Notes: generated by a model from the sequence alone, not told the origin. 64,000 nucleotides of DNA from Tepidibacter aestuarii (GCF_934924865.1 NZ_OW235315.1:3534001-3598000); one strand, 5' to 3'; positions 8,349 to 19,289 are shown, counted from the stretch's first letter. Numbers and translations are program-made.

Positions 8349-9533
8349 ATGGCTGTAAAATTTGCTGATCGTATGGATAATCTTAAAGCTTCTGAAATTC
8401 GTGAATTATTAAAGTTAACAGAAAAACCAGAAATAATATCTTTTGCAGGAGGACTTCCAGCACCAGAATTATTCCCTGTTGAAGAAATGAAAGAGGTTGC
8501 TGTTAAAGTTCTTGAAGAAGGTGGACAACAAGCATTACAATATGCTGCTACAGAAGGATTTGGACCATTAAGAGACGTAATTGCAAATAGAATGAATGGA
8601 AAATTCAACACTAAAGTTAGTGCTGATGAAATATTAATAACAAGTGGTTCTCAACAAGGATTAGATTTCTCAGGAAAGATATTCTTAAATGAGGGTGACG
8701 TTGTTTTATGTGAAAGTCCTTCTTACTTAGGAGCATTAAATGCATTTAAATCATATGGACCTAAATTTATAGAAGTTCCAACTGATGAAAATGGAATGAT
8801 AATGGAAGAGCTTGAAAAGATACTTGAAACAACTGAAAATGTTAAAATGATGTATGTAATTCCAGATTTCCAAAACCCAACAGGTAGAACTTGGCCTTTA
8901 GAAAGACGTAAAAAGTTCATGGAAATAGTAAATAAATTCGAAATACCAGTATTAGAAGATAACCCATATGGAGAGTTAAGATTTGAAGGAGAAATATTAC
9001 CTTCATTAAAATCTATGGATGAAAAAGGATTAATAATATTCCTTGGAAGTTTCTCTAAGATATTCTGTCCAGGATTCAGAATTGGTTGGGTAGCTGCTGA
9101 TAAGGAAATATTAGAAAAATACATAATGATAAAGCAAAGTGCAGACTTACAAACTTCTACAGTAGGACAAAGAGAAGTTGCTAAATTCATGGAATTATAT
9201 GATTTAGATGCTCACGTAGAAAAAATTAAAGATGTTTATAGAGTTCGTAGAGATTTAATGTTAAATACTATGAAAGCTGAATTCCCAGAAGGATTAAAAT
9301 ACACTTACCCAGAGGGTGGATTATTCACTTGGGTAGAGCTTCCAAAAGGAATAGATGCTAAAGATGTAATGGCTGAGTGTATAAAGAGTAATGTAGCTTT
9401 CGTTCCAGGAGGATCTTTCTTCCCTAATGGTGGAAAAGACAATACATTCAGATTAAACTACTCTAACATGACAGATGAAAGAATAGTTGATGGAATAAAG
9501 AGACTTGCAAAAGTATTAAAAGAATTCGTTTAA
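8349..9533 (+). CDS. PLP-dependent aminotransferase class I/II (2-aminoadipate/aromatic type)
   Basis: 394 aa of the LysN/ARO8-like branch of fold-type I aminotransferases. Markers are EIISFAGGLPAPELFP near the N-terminus, YVIPDFQNPTGR, the PLP lysine in SFSKIFCPGFRIGW (about residue 238), and the C-terminal FRLNYSNM carboxylate-binding Arg. TTTGGAGGTG lies upstream of the ATG. Codon use (GGA, CCA, TTC, ACT, many CGT codons) is typical of a highly expressed gene here. Substrate cannot be fixed from sequence; members act on 2-aminoadipate, branched-chain or aromatic amino acids. It is monocistronic by its flanking terminator. Confidence 0.85.
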   Translation: MAVKFADRMDNLKASEIRELLKLTEKPEIISFAGGLPAPELFPVEEMKEVAVKVLEEGGQQALQYAATEGFGPLRDVIANRMNGKFNTKVSADEILITSGSQQGLDFSGKIFLNEGDVVLCESPSYLGALNAFKSYGPKFIEVPTDENGMIMEELEKILETTENVKMMYVIPDFQNPTGRTWPLERRKKFMEIVNKFEIPVLEDNPYGELRFEGEILPSLKSMDEKGLIIFLGSFSKIFCPGFRIGWVAADKEILEKYIMIKQSADLQTSTVGQREVAKFMELYDLDAHVEKIKDVYRVRRDLMLNTMKAEFPEGLKYTYPEGGLFTWVELPKGIDAKDVMAECIKSNVAFVPGGSFFPNGGKDNTFRLNYSNMTDERIVDGIKRLAKVLKEFV

Positions 9534-9537
9534 TATT

Positions 9538-9570
9538 AAAAAGAGTGGCTAATTAGCCACTCCTTTTTTT
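9538..9570 (+). terminator. terminator after aminotransferase
   Basis: GAGTGGCTAATTAGCCACTC is a near-perfect hairpin followed by seven T residues. Immediately after it (9571-9585) is a small perfect inverted repeat GTGCATT-A-AATGCAC. Confidence 0.85.
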
Positions 9571-9605
9571 GTGCATTAAATGCACTTCATAAGGGGGAGA
9601 TTGGG

Positions 9606-9665
9606 ATGAAAAATATTAAATTGTGGGGGTTATTTACTAATATAATTGACATAAATTTGTATTAA
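9606..9665 (+). other. possible 19-codon leader ORF
   Basis: An ATG preceded by AAGGGGGAGA opens a 19-codon frame containing one Trp, ahead of the rpsF promoter. It could be a leader or chance; nothing else supports it. Confidence 0.2.
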
Positions 9666-9741
9666 TATACTTCTAATTTATTAATTTTTAACATATAGTT
9701 TCATTAATTTTTTAGGTAATTAAATTTATGTCAGAATATAT

Positions 9742-9770
9742 TTGACTTTTACCGAAAAAGATGATAAAAT
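9742..9770 (+). promoter_or_regulatory. sigma-A type promoter of the rpsF operon
   Basis: TTGACT, 17-bp spacer, TAAAAT, placed about 80 bases upstream of rpsF and giving a leader of about 75 nt. Confidence 0.75.
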
Positions 9771-9780
9771 TTGAAAGATG

Positions 9781-9843
9781 TGAGATTAATCTCATTTCTC
9801 TGCTCTAATAAATATTAGAGCCGTCTAAGTCCAAAGGGAGGTG
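9781..9843 (+). promoter_or_regulatory. rpsF leader hairpins, possible S6:S18 autoregulatory site
   Basis: The leader holds the palindrome TGAGATTAATCTCA (9781-9794) and a hairpin GCTCTAA-TAAATA-TTAGAGC (9802-9821) directly continued by CCG and then the RBS AAAGGGAGGTG. Known S6:S18 leader motifs use a hairpin with an exposed CCG; the resemblance is suggestive only. Confidence 0.35.
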
Positions 9844-9850
9844 AATTGTA

Positions 9851-10138
9851 ATGAAAAAGTATGAATTAATTTATGTATTAAAGTCTAATCTAGAGGATGA
9901 GGCTAAGCAAAAGATACAAGACAAAATTAAGAACATAATCGAGTCTGAAAACGGACAAGTAGATAAGGTTGATGTTTGGGGTAACAAGAAGTTAGCATAT
10001 CCTATACAAAAGCTTTCTGAAGGATACTATGTATTAGTTAACTTCACTGCTGGAATCGATGTTCCAAAGGAAATCGAAAGAAACTTAAAGATTACTGAAG
10101 ATTCAATAAGACACATGATCGTAAATATTGAGGCTTAG
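9851..10138 (+). CDS. rpsF: 30S ribosomal protein S6
   Basis: 95 aa with the S6 start MKKYELIYVLKSNLEDEAKQ, the central VDVWGNKKLAYPIQK segment and the YYVLVNFTA strand. It binds the 16S platform as a dimer with S18. First gene of the rpsF-ssb-rpsR operon, the conserved bacterial order, 24 bases before ssb. Confidence 0.97.
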   Translation: MKKYELIYVLKSNLEDEAKQKIQDKIKNIIESENGQVDKVDVWGNKKLAYPIQKLSEGYYVLVNFTAGIDVPKEIERNLKITEDSIRHMIVNIEA

Positions 10139-10162
10139 TAATTAATATAAGGTGGTGTTTTT

Positions 10163-10594
10163 ATGAATTGTGTTGTATTGGTGGGTAGGTTGACTAAAGA
10201 CCCCGAACTTAGGTACATTGCAGGAACAGGGAAGCCTGTTGCCACCTTTTCAATAGCTGTAAATAGATCTTATGTAAATAAAGAAGGAAAAAGAGAAGCT
10301 GATTTCTTCAATATCGTAGTCTGGGGAAAACCAGGAGAGAACTGTGCAAACTATCTTGCTAAAGGAAGACAGGTTGCAATTAAAGGTGCACTTCAAACTA
10401 GATCTTATGAGGCTCAAAATGGTGAAAGAAGGTATGTAACAGAAGTTGTTGCAGAAAGAGTAGAGTTTTTAGAATCTAAGGGTAGATCTGAAAATCAAGC
10501 TCCTTCAAATACTGGATTTGAAAAAAGTTTTGAACCTGTTGGTTTAGATACAGGTGGATTCCAGGCATTAGATGATGATGATATTCCATTCTAG
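10163..10594 (+). CDS. ssb: single-stranded DNA-binding protein
   Basis: 143 aa: OB-fold (residues 1-110, [40 protein letters not shown]) and a disordered tail ending in the acidic tip DDDDIPF that recruits replication and repair partners. RBS AAGGTGGTG. It lies between rpsF and rpsR as in most Firmicutes. Confidence 0.97.
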   Translation: MNCVVLVGRLTKDPELRYIAGTGKPVATFSIAVNRSYVNKEGKREADFFNIVVWGKPGENCANYLAKGRQVAIKGALQTRSYEAQNGERRYVTEVVAERVEFLESKGRSENQAPSNTGFEKSFEPVGLDTGGFQALDDDDIPF

Positions 10595-10614
10595 AGAGAA
10601 GGAGGGAAACTGTT

Positions 10615-10842
10615 ATGATGAATAAAAAAAGACGTCGTAGAAGAAAGGTTTGTTCTTTCTGCGCTGACAAGAACGTTAAAATAGATTACAAAAACACAGG
10701 AAAATTAAGCAAGTATATCACAGAAAGAGGTAAGATATTACCAAGAAGAATTTCTGGAACTTGTGCTAAGCATCAAAGAGAATTAACTGTAGCTATTAAA
10801 AGAGCTAGAAACATAGCACTTTTACCATACACAATAGATTAA
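10615..10842 (+). CDS. rpsR: 30S ribosomal protein S18 (zinc-type)
   Basis: 75 aa; basic N-terminus ([11 protein letters not shown]) and conserved [16 protein letters not shown] core. It keeps Cys13, Cys16 and Cys50 with His53, so it is the Cys-containing (C+) form that can bind zinc. Two adjacent ATG codons follow AGAAGGAGGG; the second gives a product one residue shorter. A terminator ends the operon. Confidence 0.97.
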   Translation: MMNKKRRRRRKVCSFCADKNVKIDYKNTGKLSKYITERGKILPRRISGTCAKHQRELTVAIKRARNIALLPYTID

Positions 10843-10848
10843 TAATAG

Positions 10849-10873
10849 ACGAGCCTTTATGGCTCGTTTTTTT
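10849..10873 (+). terminator. terminator of rpsF-ssb-rpsR operon
   Basis: ACGAGCC / GGCTCGT stem, 5-nt loop, T run. Confidence 0.9.
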
Positions 10874-11065
10874 AATATCTAATAAATTTAGTAAAAAGCT
10901 AAAACTTAGTTGGAGTAAGAGCTTAATCTTAATTAAGTTCTGCTTTATATGATTTTAAATTTGTAGATAATATTTGAACTACGTGTTAGCATGGAGTGAA
11001 TTTTCAATGTATATGAATTAAGTTTTGTTTTATATGGTATAATTGTATATTGAGGGGGGATATAC

Positions 11066-11386
11066 TTGAAAATAGATAGAGATCTTGACGTAACTAAAAA
11101 TATAAAGATAATAGAATGGTTAAAAACAGAGATTTTAAGCAGTGTATCAGCTTTATATGAAATTATGCTAAAAGGAGCTAGTTATACAGATGAAACTATT
11201 CAAGATATTCTAGCTAATATAATAATGGTTACATATTTACTTTCAAAAAGATTAGGCTTTAGCTTTTCTAATATAGATAAAAAGATAAAAGAGAAAATAT
11301 TAATGGCTATAAATGATGACCACAAGGTTGAAAAGTGGTATGGCGATTTAAGTGAGCTTAAAGATTACATAAAGCTTAGGGAGTGA
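11066..11386 (+). CDS. MazG-like family protein
   Basis: 106 aa, all-helical, of the small MazG-like (PF12643-type) family found near rpsR in clostridia. The segment IIEWLKTEILSSVSALYEIM and the conserved DILANIIMVTYLLSKRLG helix support this. The start is TTG at 11066, 7 bases after GAGGGGGG. The stop is TGA, showing that UGA is used as a normal stop in this genome. It is probably co-transcribed with the DUF2232 gene 9 bases downstream. Nucleotide hydrolase activity is not demonstrated for this branch. Confidence 0.7.
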   Translation: MKIDRDLDVTKNIKIIEWLKTEILSSVSALYEIMLKGASYTDETIQDILANIIMVTYLLSKRLGFSFSNIDKKIKEKILMAINDDHKVEKWYGDLSELKDYIKLRE

Positions 11387-11395
11387 TAGTTTTTT

Positions 11396-12325
11396 ATGCA
11401 AATTAATAATAGTAAGAAATTGACGGAGACCTCTATACTGTCATGTATAGGAATTATATTTGCTTTAGCATCTACTTATATTCCTTTTTTAAGCATGTTT
11501 TTTATGTTTAATGGAATACCATATACGATAATAGCAGCTAGATGTGGACTAAGGTATTCGATTATGAGTTCATTTATATCGTTAACGATTTTGATGATGA
11601 TGATGAATCCTATATCTGCACTTGTATTTGCTTTAGTATTTATTCCGTCTATATTTATAGGATATAACATCTATAAAAATGAGACTCCATTTGAAAATAT
11701 AGCGCTTGGAAGCTTGTTTTTTATATTGATGATGATGTTATATATTAAGTTATCTGTGGTTATATTTAATGTGGACATAGTAAAGGAATTTAATGATATA
11801 TTCATTAAGGCTATGAATGTTCAAAAGGATGTAATAAACAGCTTGGGTATTAAGATAGATGAAAAAGAATTAAATAATTTATTAGAATATTTTTCAGTAT
11901 ATCTTCCTAGTACGTTAGTTATTATACCGTCTATAGTTATTTCATTTATTAATTATTATGTATCGGTATTTATATTGAGAAGAATAAAAAAAGATGAAAA
12001 TATATTACCTGAAGTAAAAGACTTTTCTTTACCAGGAAATATACCTGTTGGAATAGTTTTGATATATTTATCTACTTTACTTATAAAATATATAGATGGA
12101 GTTTACTATAAATCTATAGTAATGAATTTAGAAATGGTTATACTTACTTTATTTTTGATTCAAGGAGCTTGCGTTTATAGCTATTTCTTGGATAAAATAA
12201 ATATGAAAAAAGGAACTAAAGGATTTTTGCTTATAATATCCTTTATTATAAGACCTATAGTTTTTATTATAACTATAATAGGTATGTTGGATTCAGCTAT
12301 GAATTTTAGAAAGATAAGAAGGTAA
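11396..12325 (+). CDS. DUF2232 (YybS-type) membrane protein
   Basis: 309 aa with about eight hydrophobic segments (starting at about residues 15, 45, 75, 105, 165, 215, 245, 275). It matches the DUF2232/YybS family by topology and by its position directly upstream of gdpP-rplI-dnaB. The family is thought to include transporter-like integral membrane proteins; no substrate is known. It starts at the ATG 9 bases after the MazG-like stop. Confidence 0.75.
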   Translation: MQINNSKKLTETSILSCIGIIFALASTYIPFLSMFFMFNGIPYTIIAARCGLRYSIMSSFISLTILMMMMNPISALVFALVFIPSIFIGYNIYKNETPFENIALGSLFFILMMMLYIKLSVVIFNVDIVKEFNDIFIKAMNVQKDVINSLGIKIDEKELNNLLEYFSVYLPSTLVIIPSIVISFINYYVSVFILRRIKKDENILPEVKDFSLPGNIPVGIVLIYLSTLLIKYIDGVYYKSIVMNLEMVILTLFLIQGACVYSYFLDKINMKKGTKGFLLIISFIIRPIVFIITIIGMLDSAMNFRKIRR

Positions 12326-12338
12326 TTGGGAGGGGCTT

Positions 12339-14333
12339 ATGAAAGATAAGCTATATATGAAGTTTAAATCTCAAGAATTTAATATAAATATAATAAGTAT
12401 ATTTATAATGAGTTTTATAATACTATATTATAATTTTTATTTAGGGGGAATATCTTTTATATTGTTGCTTTATTTAATTTATTACAATTTCAATCTTAAA
12501 TATAAGAAAAAGGAAGAGTTAATTCAAACTATGGAGGAATTGTCTCTTGAAATTGATGGTACTATAAAGGAAACTATACTCAGATTACCCATACCTTTAT
12601 GTATTCTTGAGTTTGATGAGAGTATAAGTTGGTATAATAAGAAATTCTATAATATGGTTAATCAAGAGAGTATATTTCACAAGAATATAAAGGAAATTAT
12701 GCCTAATTTAAGCTTGAGAAAAAAATTAAACGAAACAAAAGAGCTTTACACTGAAGTTGATTTTAATGATAAAAAGTATACTGTTGTTTATAACATGGTT
12801 AAAGTAAAGAAAAATAAAGAAATTAAATACGTTATAGTTATGTACTGGTTAGATAAAACAGAATATGTTAAGCTATTTAATAAATATGAAGATGAAAGGC
12901 CTGTTATAGCTGTAGTTCAGATAGATGAATATGATGAGGTTTTAGAAAGTGCAAATCAAGATGTTAGACCTCTTATTAATGCTGAATTAGAGAGAAAGTT
13001 AAATACATGGGCTGTAAGCCTAAACGGAGCTTTAAGAAGAAACCGTAAAGATATGTATACTTTAATAATAGATTCTAAGAGGCTTCAAGATTTAGAACAA
13101 GATAAGTTTCCTATATTAGATGAGATAAGAGATATAGATTATGGAAATACGCTTCCTCTAACTCTTAGTATAGGTATAGGATCTATGGGTGATAGCCATG
13201 AACAAAATCTTAAGTACGCCATTAGCGCTCTTGATTTAGCTCTTGGAAGAGGTGGAGATCAAGCTGTTATAAAAAGAAAAGATAAGTCTATTTTCTACGG
13301 CGGAAAATCAAAGGCTGTAGAGAAAAAGAATAAGGTTAGAGCAAGACTTATAGCTTATGCTTTAAAGGAATTGATACTTGAATCCGATGATATATACATT
13401 ATGGGTCATAAATATCCAGATCTAGATGCTATAGGAGCTGGTATTGGTATATATGATATATGCAGATTATTAAATAAGGAAGCAAATATAGTTATTCAAT
13501 CATCTAATTCTTCTATAGATTTATTTATGCAAAGAGTTGAAGAAAATGAGAATTATAGTGATGTTTTTATATCAAGAGAAGATGCTATAAGAAATTGTAA
13601 AAGGAATAGCTTAGTTATAGTTGTTGATACACATAGACCTAATTTTACTGAATGCGAAGAATTGCTTAAGATATCTGAAAAAATAGCAGTTATAGATCAC
13701 CACAGAAGAGGTGTAGAATTTATAGATAATGCTGTTTTAATGTATCATGAGACTTATGCATCATCTACGTGTGAGATGGTTACAGAGCTTATACAGTATA
13801 TAGACAGCAAAAATAGTATAGATAATCTAGGAGCAGATGCTTTGCTTGCTGGAATAACTTTAGATACTAAGAATTTTACTTTTAAGACTGGAGTAAGGAC
13901 ATTTGAAGCTGCAGCTATGCTTAGAAAGCTAGGGGCAGATACAACATCTGTAAAGAAATTGTTTCAAGGAGATTTAAATAACTTCATAGCAAAGGCCCAA
14001 ATAATAGAAAATTCTCATATAATAGATGACATTATAGCTATTTCAGTTTGTGAAGATGGTCTTGAAAATTCTAAATTGGTATCTGCTCAAGCAGCGGATG
14101 AACTTTTGAATATAAAAGGAATAAGAGCATCTTTCGTATTGGGAAAAGGCAAAGATGATACAGTATTCATAAGTGCAAGATCTTTAGGAGATATAAATGT
14201 GCATATATTCATGGAAAAACTAGGCGGAGGTGGGCATATAGATGTTGCAGGAGCTCAGCTTAAGGATATTTCTATTGAAGATACAGTTAGACTCTTAAAA
14301 GAATTAATATTAGAATATTTAAAGGAGGAGTAG
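12339..14333 (+). CDS. gdpP: cyclic-di-AMP phosphodiesterase GdpP
   Basis: 664 aa with the GdpP architecture: two N-terminal membrane helices (about residues 15-55), a degenerate PAS region (about 65-165), a degenerate GGDEF domain (about 180-310; the usual GGDEF is GGDQA here), then DHH and DHHA1 domains (about 345-655). Catalytic motifs are visible: [27 protein letters not shown] and the C-terminal [12 protein letters not shown]. The enzyme cleaves c-di-AMP to pApA, affecting cell wall and osmotic homeostasis. The start follows GGGAGGGG. It sits between DUF2232 and rplI and ends 2 bases before rplI. Confidence 0.93.
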   Translation: MKDKLYMKFKSQEFNINIISIFIMSFIILYYNFYLGGISFILLLYLIYYNFNLKYKKKEELIQTMEELSLEIDGTIKETILRLPIPLCILEFDESISWYNKKFYNMVNQESIFHKNIKEIMPNLSLRKKLNETKELYTEVDFNDKKYTVVYNMVKVKKNKEIKYVIVMYWLDKTEYVKLFNKYEDERPVIAVVQIDEYDEVLESANQDVRPLINAELERKLNTWAVSLNGALRRNRKDMYTLIIDSKRLQDLEQDKFPILDEIRDIDYGNTLPLTLSIGIGSMGDSHEQNLKYAISALDLALGRGGDQAVIKRKDKSIFYGGKSKAVEKKNKVRARLIAYALKELILESDDIYIMGHKYPDLDAIGAGIGIYDICRLLNKEANIVIQSSNSSIDLFMQRVEENENYSDVFISREDAIRNCKRNSLVIVVDTHRPNFTECEELLKISEKIAVIDHHRRGVEFIDNAVLMYHETYASSTCEMVTELIQYIDSKNSIDNLGADALLAGITLDTKNFTFKTGVRTFEAAAMLRKLGADTTSVKKLFQGDLNNFIAKAQIIENSHIIDDIIAISVCEDGLENSKLVSAQAADELLNIKGIRASFVLGKGKDDTVFISARSLGDINVHIFMEKLGGGGHIDVAGAQLKDISIEDTVRLLKELILEYLKEE

Positions 14334-14335
14334 AT

Positions 14336-14785
14336 ATGAAGGTTATTTTATTAAAAGATATAAAAGGAACAGGTAAAAAGGGAGATGTAGTAAATGCTAG
14401 TGATGGATATGCAAGAAACTACTTATTCCCAAGAAAATTAGCTCAAGAAGCAACTGCAGGAAATATGAAGGTATTAAATGAACAAAACACAGCTAAAAAA
14501 ATAAAGGCTGATAAAGAATATGAAGAAGCTAAGGCATTAGGAGAAAATATGAAGGAGCTTGTTTTAACTTTATATTCTAAGGCTGGAGAAGGTGGAAGAT
14601 TATTTGGATCTATAACTTCAAAGGATATAGCTACAGAGTTAAAGAAAAAACATAAGATAGATGTAGATAAGAGAAAAATATTAATAGATGAGTCTATAAA
14701 GTGCTTAGGAGCAAGATATGTTGATGTAAAAATACATCCTAAGGTTGTTGCTAGAATAACTGTAGATGTAAAAGAGAAAAAATAA
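14336..14785 (+). CDS. rplI: 50S ribosomal protein L9
   Basis: 149 aa: N-terminal domain [20 protein letters not shown] with [13 protein letters not shown], long connecting helix, and C-terminal domain with [14 protein letters not shown]. It binds 23S rRNA. Starts 2 bases after gdpP, RBS AAAGGAGGAG inside the gdpP end. Confidence 0.97.
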   Translation: MKVILLKDIKGTGKKGDVVNASDGYARNYLFPRKLAQEATAGNMKVLNEQNTAKKIKADKEYEEAKALGENMKELVLTLYSKAGEGGRLFGSITSKDIATELKKKHKIDVDKRKILIDESIKCLGARYVDVKIHPKVVARITVDVKEKK

Positions 14786-14803
14786 TATTTAGGAGAGGTC
14801 AAA

Positions 14804-16132
14804 ATGGAACAAACAGGAAGGATTCCTCCTCATAGTATAGATGCTGAACAGTCTATTCTGGGGTCTATATTGCTGGATAAGGATGCTGTTGTAGCAGTTT
14901 CTGAGATAATAAAACCAGATGATTTTTATAAAGAAGCTCATAAAGAGATTTATGAAGCTGTATTAAATCTTTATAGAAATAGTGAACCTATAGATATCAT
15001 AACGTTGACAGAGGAAATGAAAAAGAGGAATACTCTTGACATTGCAGGTGGAATCACTTATTTAACTCAGTTATCAACTGTTGTGCCAACTACATCGAAT
15101 GTTAGAAATTATGCAAATATAGTAAAAGAAAAGTCTATACTAAGAAAACTTATAAAGGCTTCTTCTGATATTCTTGATATAGGATATAATAATGCAGAGG
15201 GTGTTAATAATACTCTTGAAATAGCTCAGAAGAAGATATTTGATATATCACAGGAAAAAGCAAGTGATAATTTCAAATCTATAAGTGAAGTTCTTATGAC
15301 TGCATATGATAGTTTAGAGGATCTTTATAAGAATAAGGGAAAAATAACTGGAATCACAACTGGATTTATAGACCTTGATAGAAAGACTAATGGGCTTCAA
15401 AGAACTGATTTGGTTTTAATAGCTGCTCGTCCTGCTATGGGAAAGACGGCTTTTTCTCTTAACTTAGTTCAAAATGCAGCCATGAAGGATAATGTGTCTG
15501 CGGCTGTATTCAGTCTTGAGATGTCAAAGGAGCAATTAATTCAGCGTATGTTGTCTGCTCAGTCTCATGTAGAACTTAATAAGCTAAAGACTGGTAATTT
15601 AGATGAAGATGATTGGCCAAAGCTTATAGAAGCCATGGCAGCTTTATCAAAAGCAGATATATATATAGATGACACTCCGGGTATAACTGTAATGGAGATG
15701 AGATCAAAGTGTAGAAGACTTAAGATGGAAAAAGGTCTCGATTTTATCATGATAGATTATCTTCAACTTATGGAAGGTGATACTAAAGGGGAGAGTAGAC
15801 AACAGGAGATATCTAAGATATCTAGATCTTTAAAGATTCTTGCTAAAGAGCTAAATTGTCCTGTAATAGCTCTATCTCAGCTTTCTCGTGCACCAGAATT
15901 AAGAGCAGATCATAGACCTATACTTTCGGATCTTAGAGAATCTGGAGCCATAGAGCAGGATGCAGATATAGTGATGTTTCTTTATAGAGATGAATACTAC
16001 CATCCTGATTCTGAAAAGAAAAGTATTGGTGAAGTAATAATTGCAAAGCATAGACATGGAGAAACAGGAACAGTTGAGCTTGCTTGGCTAGGAGAGTTTC
16101 AGAAATTTCATAATTTGGCTAGGAACATATAG
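14804..16132 (+). CDS. dnaB: replicative DNA helicase DnaB (DnaC in Bacillus naming)
   Basis: 442 aa: N-terminal primase-interacting domain (PPHSIDAEQSILGSILLDKD) and RecA-like domain with Walker A AARPAMGKTAF (about residues 205-215), Walker B FIMIDYLQLM, and the SQLSRAPELRADHRPILSDL region. It unwinds DNA ahead of the fork as a hexamer. It is 18 bases downstream of rplI. Its likely loader (DnaI) and DnaD-type protein are encoded together on the other strand at 20.3-22.5 kb. Confidence 0.97.
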   Translation: MEQTGRIPPHSIDAEQSILGSILLDKDAVVAVSEIIKPDDFYKEAHKEIYEAVLNLYRNSEPIDIITLTEEMKKRNTLDIAGGITYLTQLSTVVPTTSNVRNYANIVKEKSILRKLIKASSDILDIGYNNAEGVNNTLEIAQKKIFDISQEKASDNFKSISEVLMTAYDSLEDLYKNKGKITGITTGFIDLDRKTNGLQRTDLVLIAARPAMGKTAFSLNLVQNAAMKDNVSAAVFSLEMSKEQLIQRMLSAQSHVELNKLKTGNLDEDDWPKLIEAMAALSKADIYIDDTPGITVMEMRSKCRRLKMEKGLDFIMIDYLQLMEGDTKGESRQQEISKISRSLKILAKELNCPVIALSQLSRAPELRADHRPILSDLRESGAIEQDADIVMFLYRDEYYHPDSEKKSIGEVIIAKHRHGETGTVELAWLGEFQKFHNLARNI

Positions 16133-16199
16133 CATATATGTTTAGAAATAATTAGGAATGGGTATATATTTAATATAACAAATATAGGGGGTTAATATT

Positions 16200-16688
16200 A
16201 TGAACTTATACTTAAATGAACTTGAGTTATTAAAAGTAGCTAGAGATATTGAAGAAGAGGGATTTAGATTCTATACAGAAGCTATGGAAAATGCAGAAAA
16301 TGAAGACATAAAAAAAATATTTAAATTATTAGCAGATGAAGAAAGAGCTCATGCTAATCTATTCTCAAAAATATATTCATATGCTAAAGAAGAAAATCTA
16401 AATAATGATGATTATATATTTGATGAACAAACATCAGCTTATCTAAAAGCTATAAGTGATACAGCTATATTTAATACTGAAGGATTAACTAATGATAAAG
16501 TAAAAGATGTTAAAGATTCTAAAGATGCTTTAATAATAGGAATGCAAGCAGAAAAAGATGCAATTCTTTTTTATAGCAACCTATTAAAAGTTGCTAAATA
16601 TGAACAAACTAAAAAATATTTAAAGCAGCTTATAGAAGAAGAAAATGGGCATTTAGAAAACTTAATAAGTATATATAAATCTATATAA
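16200..16688 (+). CDS. ferritin-like / rubrerythrin-type diiron protein
   Basis: 162 aa, four-helix bundle. Metal ligands expected for the fold are visible: DIEEEGFRFYTEA, DEERAHANLF (ExxH), AEKDAILFY and EEENGHLENL (ExxH). There is no C-terminal rubredoxin domain, so this is a short rubrerythrin/ferritin-like protein, probably in peroxide or iron handling in an anaerobe. AGGGGG lies 6-8 bases before the ATG. Confidence 0.8.
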   Translation: MNLYLNELELLKVARDIEEEGFRFYTEAMENAENEDIKKIFKLLADEERAHANLFSKIYSYAKEENLNNDDYIFDEQTSAYLKAISDTAIFNTEGLTNDKVKDVKDSKDALIIGMQAEKDAILFYSNLLKVAKYEQTKKYLKQLIEEENGHLENLISIYKSI

Positions 16689-16700
16689 ATGTATGATCAA

Positions 16701-16741
16701 AGCCAATATCTGTGGAATTAATCCACAAAAGATATTGGCTT
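16701..16741 (+). terminator. long hairpin after ferritin-like gene
   Basis: AGCCAATATC/GATATTGGCT with inner TGTGGA/TCCACA. The T run is weak, so termination is plausible rather than certain. The inner arms resemble half DnaA boxes. Confidence 0.55.
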
Positions 16742-16767
16742 TAACTTTGTACTAAACTTCGTATAAG

Positions 16768-16961
16768 TTATCAACAAATATAATAATTTATACTTATTTT
16801 AGGAATAATAAGTTATTATATTGTGGATAAATGTAAATGTAAATAAATTCTATGAATATACGTGGATAATCTTGTATACAGTTGTTGATAAACAAGATAA
16901 TGAAATTATAAACAAATATATCCACATTATCCACAGAAAAGTTGTTGATACCTGTGGATTA
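16768..16961. promoter_or_regulatory. DnaA-box cluster upstream of purA
   Basis: In 194 bp there are two perfect TTATCCACA boxes (16822-16830 reverse, 16927-16935 forward), two TTATCAACA boxes (16768-16776 forward, 16883-16891 reverse), and near-matches at 16861-16869, 16918-16926, 16943-16951 and 16953-16961. The following 16961-17000 is AT-rich. DnaA recognises TTATNCACA; such density is typical of an origin or a DnaA-titrating or DnaA-regulated site. Confidence 0.75.
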
Positions 16962-16987
16962 AATTTAAATCAAAAAATCCAAAAAGA

Positions 16988-17016
16988 TTGATTTAAATAC
17001 GTATATTTGATAAAAT
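16988..17016 (+). promoter_or_regulatory. purA promoter
   Basis: TTGATT, 17-bp spacer, TAAAAT, about 45 bases upstream of the purA start and immediately downstream of the DnaA boxes. Confidence 0.6.
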
Positions 17017-17018
17017 AA

Positions 17019-18344
<1,326 letters not shown>

Positions 18345-18348
18345 TAAT

Positions 18349-18388
18349 AAAAACCTAGATTTCATGTAAATGAGATCTGGGTTTTTTT
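18349..18388 (+). terminator. purA terminator
   Basis: AAACCTAGATTTCAT pairs with ATGAGATCTGGGTTT around a short loop, then a T run. Confidence 0.85.
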
Positions 18389-18394
18389 ACCAAG

Positions 18395-19036
18395 CTAATA
18401 TCCTAGTTCCTTGTTTACTATAATTACATGAATTCTTTCTAAATCCATATCTCTTTTTATAAGCACATATTTATTACAAATTCTGTTTTTACTATTACAA
18501 TCCACACAATGTCCTACGTTAGCACAAGGTGTATCTTTATTTAATCTTTTAGCATTAGCAGGAGCTGCTAATTCTTTATTTCTCATAATAGCTTCATTCA
18601 GGTCTCTAACTATCTTATTAATTCCAACGACTACTATTACTTTATCAGGTCCATAAAGCATAGGTGCAACTCTACTTCCTCTACCGTCAACATTATAAAG
18701 TTCTCCATTTTCTGTAATAGCATTGCTACTTGTTAAGAAAACATTAGAAAAAAAGCTTTTTCTATTTATATCTTTAATTTCTTCTGAAGTTAAATTTTCT
18801 TCATATCTGTCAATAAAGTTATAATTTTCATTTCTTAATAACTCTATAGCCTTAATTTCAAAAAGTGTCATAGAGCCACCCACAGATACAGTATCTCCCT
18901 CATTTATTAATTCTTTTATTTTATTTAAAGCTTTTTCTTCAGTTTGAACAAAATAACCACTGATATTATTTTTTTCTAGATTTTGAATAGTCCTCTCAAC
19001 TTTTTTCTCAATAACAAAATTAATATTTTTATCCAT
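18395..19036 (-). CDS. LUD domain protein (LutC/YkgG-type lactate utilisation family)
   Basis: 213 aa on the minus strand. The LUD/DUF162 fold is indicated by GDTVSVGGSMTLFEI, the middle VFLTSSNAITENGELYNVDG and GPDKVIVVVGINKIV, and by the C-terminal cysteine block TPCANVGHCVDCNSKNRICN. Stand-alone members of this short form are common in clostridia, without lutAB neighbours; the reaction is not established. RBS TGGAGG is 8 bases before the ATG. Convergent with purA. Confidence 0.85.
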   Translation of the reverse strand: MDKNINFVIEKKVERTIQNLEKNNISGYFVQTEEKALNKIKELINEGDTVSVGGSMTLFEIKAIELLRNENYNFIDRYEENLTSEEIKDINRKSFFSNVFLTSSNAITENGELYNVDGRGSRVAPMLYGPDKVIVVVGINKIVRDLNEAIMRNKELAAPANAKRLNKDTPCANVGHCVDCNSKNRICNKYVLIKRDMDLERIHVIIVNKELGY

Positions 19037-19156
19037 TAAAATCCTCCATAATATAAAATACTTTTTATAAAAATTACTTTGTATACTTAGTCTTATTAAT
19101 ATTCTTAATATCTTTCAAATATTACATTATTAAAATAAACTTCATTAAAATGCTTA

Positions 19157-19197
19157 TAAAAAAACTAGATTTCATTTACACGAAATCTAGTTTTTTA
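19157..19197 (-). terminator. terminator downstream of Mop gene
   Basis: AAAACTAGATTTC / GAAATCTAGTTTT forms a 13-bp perfect stem with an 8-nt loop and T-runs on both strands. It lies after the 19290-19508 gene and before the LUD promoter region. Confidence 0.8.
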
Positions 19198-19289
19198 TAA
19201 GTAACTTACAATTTTTAGAATATAATTTATGTCTAGTAATATCGTCGATTATACTGAATCATATAATAAATATAGAGGGTTTAATTAAA

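Noticed and set aside
16768..16961. Calling the DnaA-box cluster the chromosomal oriC
   Set aside because: dnaA is not in the window, and the usual clostridial origin is expected upstream of noc; a regulatory or titration site is equally possible.
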